64,000 nt of DNA, from positions 124,001 to 188,000 of the forward strand of contig MOWL01000045.1 of NCBI GenBank assembly GCA_002110485.1, given 5' to 3'. Positions 37,082 through 47,234 of the stretch are shown piece after piece (the stretch's first letter is position 1; each line of letters opens with the position of its first letter). Both the position numbers and the translations under genes were made by a program. The notes under the pieces were generated by a model. It did no database searches, was not told where the DNA came from, and saw nothing but the letters and a program-made list of their open reading frames with translations. The DNA is from Emergomyces orientalis. Its lineage: Eukaryota; Ascomycota; Eurotiomycetes; Onygenales; Ajellomycetaceae.

Positions 37082-39785
37082 ATGGTGAAAGAACAGATAC
37101 GGCATGATTCTCGGGAGGCTGCCCGGGTTGAGGATTATTTGAATGATATGATCCAGACCAGTCAAGACTTACGCAACTTGGATGCCATCCTCCAAAACCT
37201 ACAGAACCAACAGGAGCTTCAAAGAAAACAGGTATAGATCTCTTAACTTTATGAGATTTGCGTTCAAAAACCCATATTAATACTTCACAGCTTCACGAAG
37301 CGAAAAATATCCTCACCCATGCCTCCAAGACGTCAAAGGAGCACAGTGAAAGCGTGCGCAAACAAGCGGAGGCATTCAAACAACAGCAGCAGGAATTGGA
37401 TAAGCGACTTATGATAGTGACGCAGTCAGATACCAGTGAGCAGGCAGCTAAAGCATTCGAAATCGGCATGGAACGTCTTCGCAGATTGGAAATCGCAAAG
37501 GGCTACATGGCGACTCTGTGCGAAGTGGACCATCTCAGGTTAGTCGAATGAATCTTCATGATCTTGATTGACCGTTTTTACTTAAGCAATGTAGTAAGGA
37601 AGCGCTGAATATACTTGCGACATCTCCTCGCCTAGCGCTTCCTCCTTATACACGATTACGAAACCTCTCATCTGGCTTGAAATTATGCCAGCCTATAGCA
37701 GAAGGAGCAGCGCCTCATCTTGTCAATTATACTTCGCAAATAGCGAATAGCCTGCGAGATCAGCTGGCCAATGTATTTGAAAAGAACTTAGAAACAGTTC
37801 TAACAAAAATGAAATGGCCGGGGAACGAACTCAATGTTTCGGATGACCTGATCAATGAGTGGACCGATGCAGTTGAATTATTACTAGAGCTACAAGAACC
37901 GTGCGTAATCCTATCGTACCATGTTATGGTAAATATTCATTCTAACCTTCTATGTCTTTCAGAGAACTGGAGAGTTTTGCGCTTGCTTGTGGCCCTGAAT
38001 CTACAATTCGATGGGAACATCCTATACTTCGCCCTCTCGAGGTGATGGCCCGCCCCCTTGAGCTCCGATTCAAGTACCACTTTAGTGGTGATAGGTCGAC
38101 AAATAGATTGGATAAGGTACGTGCCATTATGCAAGGTTTAACCCATGTGGCACAGGCTCTAACTCTAGCAGCCCGAGTACTTTTTATCCCACATTATCGA
38201 CCTCATCAGCACACATAGCGATTTTTTTGCTTTACATCTTCAGCCGATATTCGATAGACGAGTTGAATTTGTCGACCGCAATCTCCGCTGGGCATACGCT
38301 GATGCAGTGTCATCTTTCATTACATCTCTCTTTCCGATGGTGCGCCAAAAGATGGGCTCTGTGCTTCCCAGGGTAGCAGACCATCCCCAGCTCTTAAGCC
38401 ACTTTATCCATGAGTTAATGAGCTTTGATACCGAAATCCGGGAAGTGTGGGATTACTCCCAGGACCAGTATTCTTCAGGGCCCTGGAAAGGACTAACTTG
38501 GGAAGCTCTTGTTAAGCAAGATTGGTTCAATCATTGGCTAAAAGTGGAGAAGGATTTCGCATTATCACGCTATCAAGATATTATCGAAAGTGCAGACAGT
38601 GGGGAAATAGACTATGATGGCGTTGAGTCGTCTGCCACGAAGCCGACCAAGGCGGCGATTAGGGTCAATGATCTTCTTGAAACAATCACAGAACGGTACC
38701 GGCCTCTAACGTCCTTCAGCCAAAAATTGCGGTTTCTGATTGACATTCAAATCACCATTTTTGATCAATTTCATGAAAGGCTGAGATCGGGCCTCGAGGC
38801 ATATCTTGCGATGACCTCCACAATTGGCCGCACAGTCCAAGGCTCTGCAGGTGCGGATGCTAGTTTAGAAGGTGTGGCAGGGTTGGAGCGACTCTGTAGG
38901 GTATATGGTAGTGCAGAATATCTGGAACGGAAAATGCAGGATTGGAGCGACGATGTATTTTTCTTGGAGCTATGGTCCGAACTCCAAGAACGTGTCAAGC
39001 AAAACAGCCGTACGGGAAGACCCGTGGCTGGGCCGATGAGTGTCTCTGATGTTGCTGCCCGTACTTCATCGGTAGTGGCCAACAACATTGAAAACGGAAA
39101 AAACCCAGCCGAAGGAGCTCTTTTTGACGAAACGGCGTCCGCTTATCGTGGCTTAAAAATGAGGTCCGAGTCAATTATAATATCAACTATGATATCAAGT
39201 GCCCACTCAGCGCTACGCCCATACTCTCGGATATCTACATGGGCTACACTTGCACCTCCAACAAGCACCAGCGGCCAATTATCAAATTCATCTATTGAAT
39301 TGACCGCAATCCTCAGAGTCCTCCCGGCCGAAATCTCGTTCCTCCATCGACTGCTCGCGATGGCTCCACTCCGACGAATCACTCACCAACTCCTCCTTTC
39401 CATACAAACATATATATGGGACAATGTGTTGATGCGGAATACATTTTCGACAACTGGTGCATCCCAGATTGCTTGTGACGTCGACACTATCTGTAACGTT
39501 GTCGATATGACCGCAGGAAACGGAATGGATTCCAGAAACGTGATGCAAAAACTCGAAGATGGGTTGCTGCTCCTCAATTTGAAAATCAAACCTGTACGGG
39601 AGAGCCACGAAGCTTCTACCAGTGGCGGGGACGAGACACCGGACTTGTCACTGTGGGAAGTTGAAAAGAAAATTTTTGCAAATAACGAAAGTGCAAGGTC
39701 CTTGCTGGCCGAATTGAACATTGAAACTTTGACGGAGGCGGAGGCGAGGGCGGTGTTGGAGCGAAGAGTGGAGTTACGAAGTTGA
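37082..39785 (+). CDS. RINT1/Tip20 family Golgi-to-ER tethering protein (Dsl1 complex)
   Basis: Five exons: 37082-37231, 37291-37538, 37595-37900, 37963-38116 and 38244-39785. They total 2400 nt (799 aa plus stop) with phases agreeing. The N-terminus is coiled-coil (VEDYLNDMIQTSQDLRNLDA, then heptad-rich QQQ segments). The central and C-terminal RINT1/TIP20 domain shows FLIDIQITIFDQFHERL, YLAMTSTIGRTVQG, YLERKMQDWSDDVFFLELW and WDNVLMRNTFSTTGASQI. Tip20/RINT1 is part of the Dsl1/NRZ complex on the ER, which captures COPI vesicles through SNAREs such as Ufe1 and Sec20. The start at 37082 is chosen because relatives begin just before VEDYLND and the ATG sits in a GGCCATGG context. An in-frame ATG at 36983 exists but adds unconserved residues. 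Confidence 0.9.
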
Positions 39786-40413
39786 GAAAGATTCGGTGCA
39801 TATTATCTCCCCTATAAGTTGTCTCTATCCCTTTTCTAATGTTACCTAACTCCCGCGGGCGGCTCTCACGCATCTACAATTTACGTACTAGAATTTGGTA
39901 TTTTGAAATCCTACACATATCTACTAGTTCACACTTGCGCACGGAGTACCCCGGTTTCGATTTAATAACAAGCTCCTGGGGCATGGCATGGAGTGCCGAT
40001 ACAAGCGCCCTGCAATAGGTCAGGATTCCAGTCATGAATCCATATCGAGGCATCAAAGAAGGTATCATATATATCAATGAAATAGGCGGGGTTAAATTTT
40101 TTTTATTTCGTGACCAATCTACGATAGATTTTGACACCTTGGTTCGGTGTCTCGGAAGACCAGTATGGGATATTGCAAATTAAAAAGCTCGGCCCTCAGT
40201 ACAATGTGGCCTTGATTCGACAAAAAAATTATCTACATCATAATGCAGGCATGATACTTGTATCATAGCCCCGTCGGATTTAATATCCCCAAGAGATGAC
40301 CATTACTCCTTAAACCCACCTAATTAACAAGTATCTATGTTCAACGGCCATCGCATCCATTTTCCCTGCTAAAAAGAAAAGCCAAGAGAAAAATCTACCC
40401 ACGCAAGCGAGGC
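39786..40413. other. Convergent 3' region
   Basis: Shared downstream region of the plus-strand Tip20 gene and the minus-strand decarboxylase. It has AT-rich terminator-like stretches and a CACGGAGTAC half-palindrome near 39937. No gene is seen. Confidence 0.5.
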
Positions 40414-42272
40414 TTAATGATGAATAACCGGCCCATGTCCACGCTCCGCTGGATTTCCCATACGGAATGGCTTTGCTCCCGCAAAGATCCCCGGGGCATT
40501 GGCCACATTGCCACGCTCACATGGTCCAACAATCTCCGACCCAACGGCCAAAACAGCATCTAACAAAGCTTGGATTGTCTCTTTCCTCGTTTGTACATTT
40601 ACCACACACCTGAGAAACTTCCCATCACCAGCTGACGGATCGTCTTCAGCTGGTGGCGCGAAGTCAACCATGAATCCACGACTGACTAGCCTTCTAGTCA
40701 CTTCTTCGGTTATCTTGCTATTTCGTTTACCTCTTTCTTCCTCGTCAAGTTGTCGACCCTCAATTTCCTGACCCCGGCGGAAGGCGGGTTGTTTATTGGG
40801 AGCGTAGTAGAAACAAACTTGAAGGCAAGGGGGTGGGTTCTCGCTGATGAGGAGCAGGTTCGGGCAATCAGAAATGGCAGTTGCAAGGTATGCGGCCAGA
40901 TCACAGGCGGAATCGATCTGACGCTCATATCCCTCCGCGCCATAGTAAGTCCAGCTCAAAAAAAACTTGAGTGGGTCGGCCCGACGGCCACACTGCAATG
41001 TCATATCACCAAGATCCCACACTTCAGGTGAATCGGGTTCTACGCCGGATTTGTGACTGTTTCCATTCATAGCGGCAGCTGAATAATCGTTATGGAACAG
41101 ATAACCTGCGGGAAGTGTATTCGCACGGTGGAACTTGGACATGTCTGCTCCCAGCAGGAATGAACAAGTCACTGGCACACCGAGCATCTTGTGAGGGTTA
41201 ACGGTGATGCTATCTGCCAGGTGGGCGCCTGCAAGTTTCGCTTTCTGCTTTCTAGAGAATGCAAATGAACCTCCCCAAGAAGCATCAACATGAAACCAGA
41301 GGTTGTGTTTCCGACATATGGGCGCGATCTGTTCCAAAAGGTCAAATGACCCGAGAACTGTGGTCCCAGAGGTCGCATTAACGTAAAACGGCGTTCTGCC
41401 CTCACTCTTTGCCTTCACAACAAGATCTTCCAGAGATTGGGGAATCATTTGGCCTTTCCCATCGACTGGCACAGACCAAACAGCACTGCTTCCGAATCCA
41501 AGCATCTGTGCTGCCTTTTCTATTGAATAATGGCCATGCGCACTGGTGAATAGAACAAACTTGTACCCGCTACAACCGTCCTTTTTGGTTTCTGGGAACA
41601 GAGTATTTCGAGCGATGACGATTGAGGTGGTATTGGAAGCCGAACCTCCCTGAACCGATATCCCTCCTGCCTTAGGCCCAGCCAAGCCAAAAAGTGATGC
41701 TAGTTGTTTTGTGGTGTATTTTTCAATAACTGTAAGCGCAGGTGACACTGGATACACATGGACATTTGTATTCAGTGAAGCGATGACCAATTCAGCTGCG
41801 ACACCAGGAGCGTTGGTCGATGAATACAGTTTGTCCAGAAAGCCTTGATGCCATGTGTTGACCGAATACTGCAGTACCTGGTCGAGAATCCGAAAGGAGA
41901 CCGCTTTGACCCTGACCGGATGAGGGAATTTCGAGATTCAGAGCGGCTTGCAGCTCCTCTGGTTTCAAAAACTGAACCAATGCCGAACGGTGGGTTGAGC
42001 CGTATCCAGCCTTCGTAAAGCTGAAATCATCTTGATCTGCAGACCGGATAAAAGCTACGAGGCGCTCTTGGACGGCACTTAATAACTACAGTGAAAGTAT
42101 TTAATGATCAACTAATTGCGTTATGAGTGAATTAAGGCACGTCTGTTTCAGCTCAGAGCGTAAAATCGAGCTTGTCAAGGTTCGATAAGGTCGATAGACT
42201 CACATTTCGTACCTCCTCACTCCTTTCCAAGCATTGCTCTCCTGCAGTTGCGGTGGAATAATTCGAAGACAT
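40414..42272 (-). CDS. Group II PLP-dependent decarboxylase (glutamate decarboxylase type), interrupted by a one-base frameshift
   Basis: Two exons: 42272-42213 and 42085-40414, separated by a 127-nt intron. Family blocks: FSFTKAGYGSTHRSALVQFL, LQYSVNTWHQGFLDKLYSST, GGISVQGGSASNTTS, FVLFTSAHGHYSIEKAAQM, YVNATSGTTVLGSFD, WFHVDASWGGSFAFS, and the PLP-lysine motif VNPHKMLGVPVTCSFLL (Lys codon 41190-41188). The C-terminus (GFMVDFAPPA, FLRCVVNVQTRKETIQ) is complete. Between GQSGLL and ILDQVLQYSVN the frame changes: exon 2 is 1672 nt, and removing one T from the CTTTCGG run (AAA on the plus strand, 41893-41895) gives 557 codons and a 576-aa protein. The enzyme would decarboxylate glutamate or a related acidic amino acid. 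Explanations: sequence error, recent null allele, or (unlikely) +1 recoding. Confidence 0.82.
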
Positions 42273-42522
42273 ATTTATGGGGAATGTAGTAATACATTCT
42301 AGCCTTCTTGAATGTGGGGACAAACCGACAATAAATAGCCAGCGAAAGACGGCAAGGGGAAATAAAATAGCACGATTAAAAATGCGACATCGGCAGTGTA
42401 TTATTGCCACGCTTAAACCCATTGGGTCAACATGACGTCACATCGCTAAAGCATGAGGAACGAAATTGGAAAAATTAAACAACCCGTAAAGTCTCAAAGC
42501 GTCTGATAATTTTCTCAAAGAT
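42273..42522. promoter_or_regulatory. Decarboxylase promoter / Nop9 3' flank
   Basis: A 250-bp gap between two minus-strand genes transcribed in tandem. No distinct motifs were recognised. Confidence 0.4.
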
Positions 42523-44604
42523 CTAGGAAATTGTAGGTATATTTTTTGGTGCGGTCACATTTGATTCTTTTGGCCCATCTGCCCTCGCAGCAAATCGAGC
42601 TCTTGCCAAATCAAGCTTTGATTTCGGCTGTTGTCGGTGATCTGCAAGTTTGCTCGGGTTTGCCTCGGCGTTATCCTCCAATCCTTTCGCTATTGAAATC
42701 CAGTTGCCTCTTCTCCTCTTGAACAAATCCATCGACCAATTCCTCCATACAGCCCGTCCGACAAACGAATCTCGAAGGGTCAGTTCGTTTACTGCCAGCT
42801 CTTCAGCGAACCGTTGCTTAACAAATATTAAATCCTTTGTCGCCGGCCAGAGGGCATCGGCAACATGCGATCCGCTAGAATCCAAAGCGAGTTCAGCCAT
42901 CTTTCCTGAGAATCTCGAGGTTACTTGACGGCGGAACTGGGTAGTAGAAGTTGGAAACGTCAATGCATCCTGAAGCACATGTGAAGCAACTGGGTCTTTA
43001 GCAATTGTAATTAAAGTCTCTGGTGTAACTGCGGTAAGACTCGAATGTATCAGTTCGCTAAGAGGGCCGGGAGACTTAAGCATTGCTTGGGCAAGGAGAG
43101 AACCGTGCAATTGCTCTGGAGAGGAATTTTTGAAAGATGGTTCAGTATCGCCAGTTCCTTCCTTGGGGCGTTGGAGTTTCAGGATGTTGTTAATCCTTAA
43201 AACGGGGTCTGTCCCATAGGATGACAAAAGTGTATCCGCAAGAGGCCCCAAATCTACACCTCGGACAACGCCTCGTTCAATCAATGCTTTTATGACGGTG
43301 AGCCTTGAACGTTCCACTAGGGATGGAATTTCCGGTAGAATCAGGTCCATGGAGCTCTTCAGATCTTCTTTACTCAACCTTTCCAAAATCCGTACTACTA
43401 CGTGTCCAGCTATCTCGTTCCTAGATAGCGATCCAATGCGTTCCCGAGCGATGGCCTTGTAGAATGTCTTAAAAAATTTTCCCGGAGCATGTTGAACTAT
43501 TGTTTCCAATAACCGCGAGCCAACGGGGTCATAAAAGAGGCCCTTTATGAATGCTGCGCTTTCACCGCCTTCCTCCAGGTTCTCATCTGGGACAAGTCTC
43601 CGTAGAACCGAATCGGGATCCTTAGCTTTCGATTTGCCCATATGGGTGAGCTCGACCGAAAGCAAGACTTGCAGAACAGGATTTCCAATGGGGTGAGTCG
43701 CCAGCGCTCGTAGATATGTATTATCAAGCCCAGTAACCAAATCCTTCATCATTTTCTCCAAAGCATCATTGAAAGAGTGAGGAACAGCTCGCCTCTCTGG
43801 CACCGACCGATCTGGCTGGGGAGTTTTTTTGGTTTTATCTAAGTTCTCCTTTTTGCGACTCGCGATGACGTTTGCTTTGGCCGGGTTGTCTAGTTGTTCC
43901 CCAGCCAGTATCAACAAAAGTACCCTGATCGTATGTGACGCGAACCTTTCTGTCAGCAAATAGCCCCAATTCCCCTCCAGCTCAGAAATTGCTGTTAGGA
44001 ACAGATCTTCCAACCGTAAGTTCACTTTTGAATCCTCATCGTCAGTGTCGTCCTTTTTTGCGAACTTTTTTTTCATTTCCAATGTCACATGCGGTGCAGC
44101 ACGAAGGAACAAACACTCGCAACAGTGGCTCGCGAATCGATGTTGGACGAGGTTGAGGAAGTGGCCGATAAACTTGCTGAACAGATGTTTAATCTGATTA
44201 ACCGTAGAGGCTGAAATTAATTTCTCCATCAATCTCGAACATGACTGGCTGCAGGCAATTTTCAGCTCTTTCCCGTTAGCTTCTTCATATACTCGTTCTA
44301 TGAAAATGCTTTTATCTTCCTCTGTCTCGAAGTGATTAAGTTCTAGAAGGCCACTTGCGTGAGAGAAGTATTCCTGTTCCTCCGGGTCGAGGAGGCCGTA
44401 GAAGGGCGTGTCCAGGGAGCTCGCTGGCTCTACCTCGAGTGGAATGTAGTCATCGCCAATTTCTTCTCGGATATACGAAGGATTGGAGTCGTTATAGCCG
44501 TCCGAGGGTTTCTGTCGTTTGGACGTTATGGGATCTGCCAGTTCGTCGTCTCGCTTTCGTTTGGCATCCGCCCGCCGGCCTCGTTTTTGCCTTTCTCGAG
44601 GCAT
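42523..44604 (-). CDS. nop9: Nucleolar protein Nop9 (Pumilio-like repeats)
   Basis: Single-exon, 693 residues, the normal length for fungal Nop9. The basic N-terminus (RERQKRGRRADAKRKRDD) fits nucleolar targeting. PUF-like repeats span most of the protein, with characteristic units such as CSQSCSRLMEKLISAS, FASHCCECLFLRAAPHV, FASHTIRVLLLILAGEQL, THPIGNPVLQVLLSVE, DPVGSRLLETIVQHA, DPVASHVLQDALTFP and DSSGSHVADALWPATKDL. The RRRGNWISIAKGLE segment near the C-terminus is typical. Nop9 binds pre-rRNA in the small-subunit processome and restrains premature cleavage at the 3' end of 18S rRNA. No lesions seen. Its 5' end lies 480 bp from the Fmp25 stop. Confidence 0.94.
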   Translation of the reverse strand: MPRERQKRGRRADAKRKRDDELADPITSKRQKPSDGYNDSNPSYIREEIGDDYIPLEVEPASSLDTPFYGLLDPEEQEYFSHASGLLELNHFETEEDKSIFIERVYEEANGKELKIACSQSCSRLMEKLISASTVNQIKHLFSKFIGHFLNLVQHRFASHCCECLFLRAAPHVTLEMKKKFAKKDDTDDEDSKVNLRLEDLFLTAISELEGNWGYLLTERFASHTIRVLLLILAGEQLDNPAKANVIASRKKENLDKTKKTPQPDRSVPERRAVPHSFNDALEKMMKDLVTGLDNTYLRALATHPIGNPVLQVLLSVELTHMGKSKAKDPDSVLRRLVPDENLEEGGESAAFIKGLFYDPVGSRLLETIVQHAPGKFFKTFYKAIARERIGSLSRNEIAGHVVVRILERLSKEDLKSSMDLILPEIPSLVERSRLTVIKALIERGVVRGVDLGPLADTLLSSYGTDPVLRINNILKLQRPKEGTGDTEPSFKNSSPEQLHGSLLAQAMLKSPGPLSELIHSSLTAVTPETLITIAKDPVASHVLQDALTFPTSTTQFRRQVTSRFSGKMAELALDSSGSHVADALWPATKDLIFVKQRFAEELAVNELTLRDSFVGRAVWRNWSMDLFKRRRGNWISIAKGLEDNAEANPSKLADHRQQPKSKLDLARARFAARADGPKESNVTAPKNIPTIS

Positions 44605-45084
44605 AGTAAAATCCGCGCTTTTATGGCTCCGAATTCAACAAATACACTGATCAAAAGAATGAAAGAACGTGTGAACTCTGCGGGTAAACAAGCGAAAACA
44701 CGCAATTGGTTGAAGTTTATGTATTGGGCATCGACAATTTCTTCCTCGATTAAATGCTAAACGGTGGTCCAAGCTCCCAGCCAGCAGCTTACGTTATCAT
44801 ATTATCAGAGCAAACAATGCAAACATTGAGTTGAGCATGACGAAGATTCCTTCGACATTCAGTGTCTGCAATGCAAGTAAGTTGAGTTAACCTATCGCAT
44901 GAATTAAAAGGACAAATTTTGTTTAATAATAACGAAATTACTTCGAAATATAAACTAGGAGTGGATAACGTCACAAATTATAATAATTGAGTGGGGTTAA
45001 AACCAGCTAACCTACCTCTCATCTCAATATCTGTTATATTACAGGATAAACTTTTGCTACAAAAGAGAGAGCAAGCAAAATATA
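44605..45084. other. Intergenic: Nop9 promoter and Fmp25 3' flank
   Basis: A 480-bp AT-rich gap between tandem minus-strand genes. No further gene is visible. Confidence 0.5.
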
Positions 45085-46857
45085 TCAAACCGCAGAATAC
45101 ACTGCAGTGACATTTCTCCCACACTCGACTCGCTGCTCCAAGCTCACTTTCCTCCCGTCCAATGTTACAGTGCGGCGAGGGGTGATTTGGAATCGACTCT
45201 CCTCCCGCTGGCCTTCGCGGGTAACAACATCAGCTGGAGGGTGGATGTGTATTGGTGACGCAACATTATTTCTCTTCCCCGTGCCTAGCTGGTAAAATTC
45301 ATTTCCACCCCACCAGAAAACGTCTGCGCCCCAATTGGTATCTGTTTGCGATCCGTCCTTCGACGCTGAAATATTGGTAAAGTTGCCCAGAACAGCAGCG
45401 GCATGGGTTGCCCCTACAGAAATACGGCTTATACCAATAGGGACAATCTTTTGCGCAGCATCACTGTACTCAAATAAGCCACTAAGCGCCTTCACTTTTG
45501 TAGGCTTGCTTTGGACATGAGTCCACTTCCCGGTCCCAAGGGCACCAAATAATCCTTTACCGCAGCTCCAAACATCAGATGTGACACGTCCAAGGTCCCT
45601 AACAGTAGTTGGAATCTCCATCGGGCTAAGGATTCTCTTGGCGTTAATGGTGAAAAAACTATTTGTACCTCCGGCAGCGATACTTGATGCTTTTACCTCA
45701 TAGACATCGGCGGGGTAAAGATTGTCGAGCGGAAGAATTTGTGGGGCATCAATGAAAGGAATACTGACATTGGTGTCCAGTCCTAACTGACCAGAAGTAT
45801 TGTCACCAAATACGAAGACCCGCCCAGCTTTATCAAGAGCCAGAGAGTGGTAATCTCCAGTTGCGATATTGGAAACACGGACCCCGCGCAGCTCGTTAAC
45901 TTCATGGCACAAGTCATATGGTCCTCTAGGCCGATTGCTCCACGTCAGGCCTGGAATACCAAGCTGGCCACGGGAAGGGAAATGTTCCGAGCCAACGGCG
46001 GCAGAAAATACGCGGCCAGCATTAGTTAATAAAAGAACATGTTCAAGGCCGCTACTGAGGGCCGTAACCTTCTCACCCAATCCAAGCTGCGGTTGGAGAG
46101 GGCGGTAACTCAATTTTGCTCGGGTTCGCCAGAATGGAATCCAGGAACTTTCGGAAGGTTTCCACCCATTCTCTTGGTCAAATTTTGATACAGGGAGTGA
46201 ATAAACATCCCCTCCGGATGACAGAGCAATGATTCTGTCTGCCGAAATACATAGCGACACCAGGTCTTTGCCCTTGAGTGTCTTCGTTGGTTTGTATTCT
46301 GTTTTCGAATAACCTTTGCCCCATTGGATCAAATCCCCGTTATCCGTTATGGCAGCACCAAAGTTTTGATCGAGTTTGACATCGCGCAGAACCATGCCAT
46401 CAAAATACGGTATTCTCTTTGGAGTCTTGACAACAAACTCATTCAAGTCCGGATTTGCAACCCATCCTGTATTCGACCCCCATGCGTACAGCCCCGGTCG
46501 CTCCCAACTTCTCTTCACCTGGACATGCTGCGAACTCAGTGACTCCCGGTTTTCCTCTTTTGATAAATTCTTGCTGATTTTGGCCTCTTGAACAATGAGC
46601 TCTGGGCGCAGATATTGCGAGTCTCCTAAGCTTTCTGGTCTATCCCTAGTGTAGTAATATCCCAAGGATATAGCCGCCGTTAATCCTGCCACGGCAATGT
46701 AAGGACGACTTCGTGGTGGCAGTAGAGATGCTTTCGGTAGTTTAGGAGGTTGGGAAGTAGAGTAGGGGCGTAATCGTGATGTTGAGTAACGCGATATTTT
46801 GGAGAGGACAAAGGAGCGCTGTGAGGCAAGTCGCTTCCTCCCTGTAACAAACATCAT
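45085..46857 (-). CDS. fmp25: Fmp25-like mitochondrial RCC1-repeat protein
   Basis: Single exon; 590 residues from the ATG at 46857. The N-terminus, rich in Arg/Ser/Thr and poor in acidic residues (MMFVTGRKRLASQRSFVLSK onwards), looks like a mitochondrial presequence. It is followed by a membrane segment YIAVAGLTAAISLGYYY. The remainder has RCC1-type blades: GLYAWGSNTGWVANP, GDLIQWGKGYS, GRVFVFGDNTSGQLGLD, DVWSCGKGLFGALGTGKW and DVFWWGGNEFYQLGTGKRNN. Yeast Fmp25 is an inner-membrane-associated protein needed for assembly of respiratory complex III. The frame extends in frame to an ATG at 46968 that would bury the presequence, so the internal ATG is preferred. It diverges from Cog3 across 377 bp. 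Confidence 0.85.
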   Translation of the reverse strand: MMFVTGRKRLASQRSFVLSKISRYSTSRLRPYSTSQPPKLPKASLLPPRSRPYIAVAGLTAAISLGYYYTRDRPESLGDSQYLRPELIVQEAKISKNLSKEENRESLSSQHVQVKRSWERPGLYAWGSNTGWVANPDLNEFVVKTPKRIPYFDGMVLRDVKLDQNFGAAITDNGDLIQWGKGYSKTEYKPTKTLKGKDLVSLCISADRIIALSSGGDVYSLPVSKFDQENGWKPSESSWIPFWRTRAKLSYRPLQPQLGLGEKVTALSSGLEHVLLLTNAGRVFSAAVGSEHFPSRGQLGIPGLTWSNRPRGPYDLCHEVNELRGVRVSNIATGDYHSLALDKAGRVFVFGDNTSGQLGLDTNVSIPFIDAPQILPLDNLYPADVYEVKASSIAAGGTNSFFTINAKRILSPMEIPTTVRDLGRVTSDVWSCGKGLFGALGTGKWTHVQSKPTKVKALSGLFEYSDAAQKIVPIGISRISVGATHAAAVLGNFTNISASKDGSQTDTNWGADVFWWGGNEFYQLGTGKRNNVASPIHIHPPADVVTREGQREESRFQITPRRTVTLDGRKVSLEQRVECGRNVTAVYSAV

Positions 46858-47234
46858 TAGGCGTATTTTAGAATAGTCTTCCCGTCCATCGAACGATGAC
46901 TTGGGTTTGATAGGCTTCGCAAAACCCAAATGCAACCTGGTATGTGTGCACTTTGTCGTCGGATTCATCTGGATGCCCAGGTGCGGGAGCCTGCCTACTC
47001 ATTTAGGTTTAGTGTTAGCGGGAGGGCCTGGCAGAATCAATGCTTACGTTGAGACGCAATGATAACTATCTAAGCAGCACTTGGCAAGTTCGGTGCCAAT
47101 TTCACGAGAGAGCACACACGATCCATATATCCACCATTATATCACGGTCTTCCTGATTTTAGAACGTATCTAAGAGCATGGTAATGAGCAGCGATGAGTT
47201 AGCCTGACCGACGTTCAAATAATTATACCCCATA
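46858..47234. promoter_or_regulatory. Divergent intergenic region between Fmp25 and Cog3
   Basis: 377 bp between the preferred start codons on opposite strands, presumably holding both promoters. No specific site was recognised. Confidence 0.45.

Noticed and set aside
41892..41896. Programmed +1 frameshifting as the main explanation of the decarboxylase break
   Set aside because: The CTT-TCG context lacks the slow AGG/AGT codon of known sites, and a simple indel or base-call error is more likely; kept only as a testable alternative.
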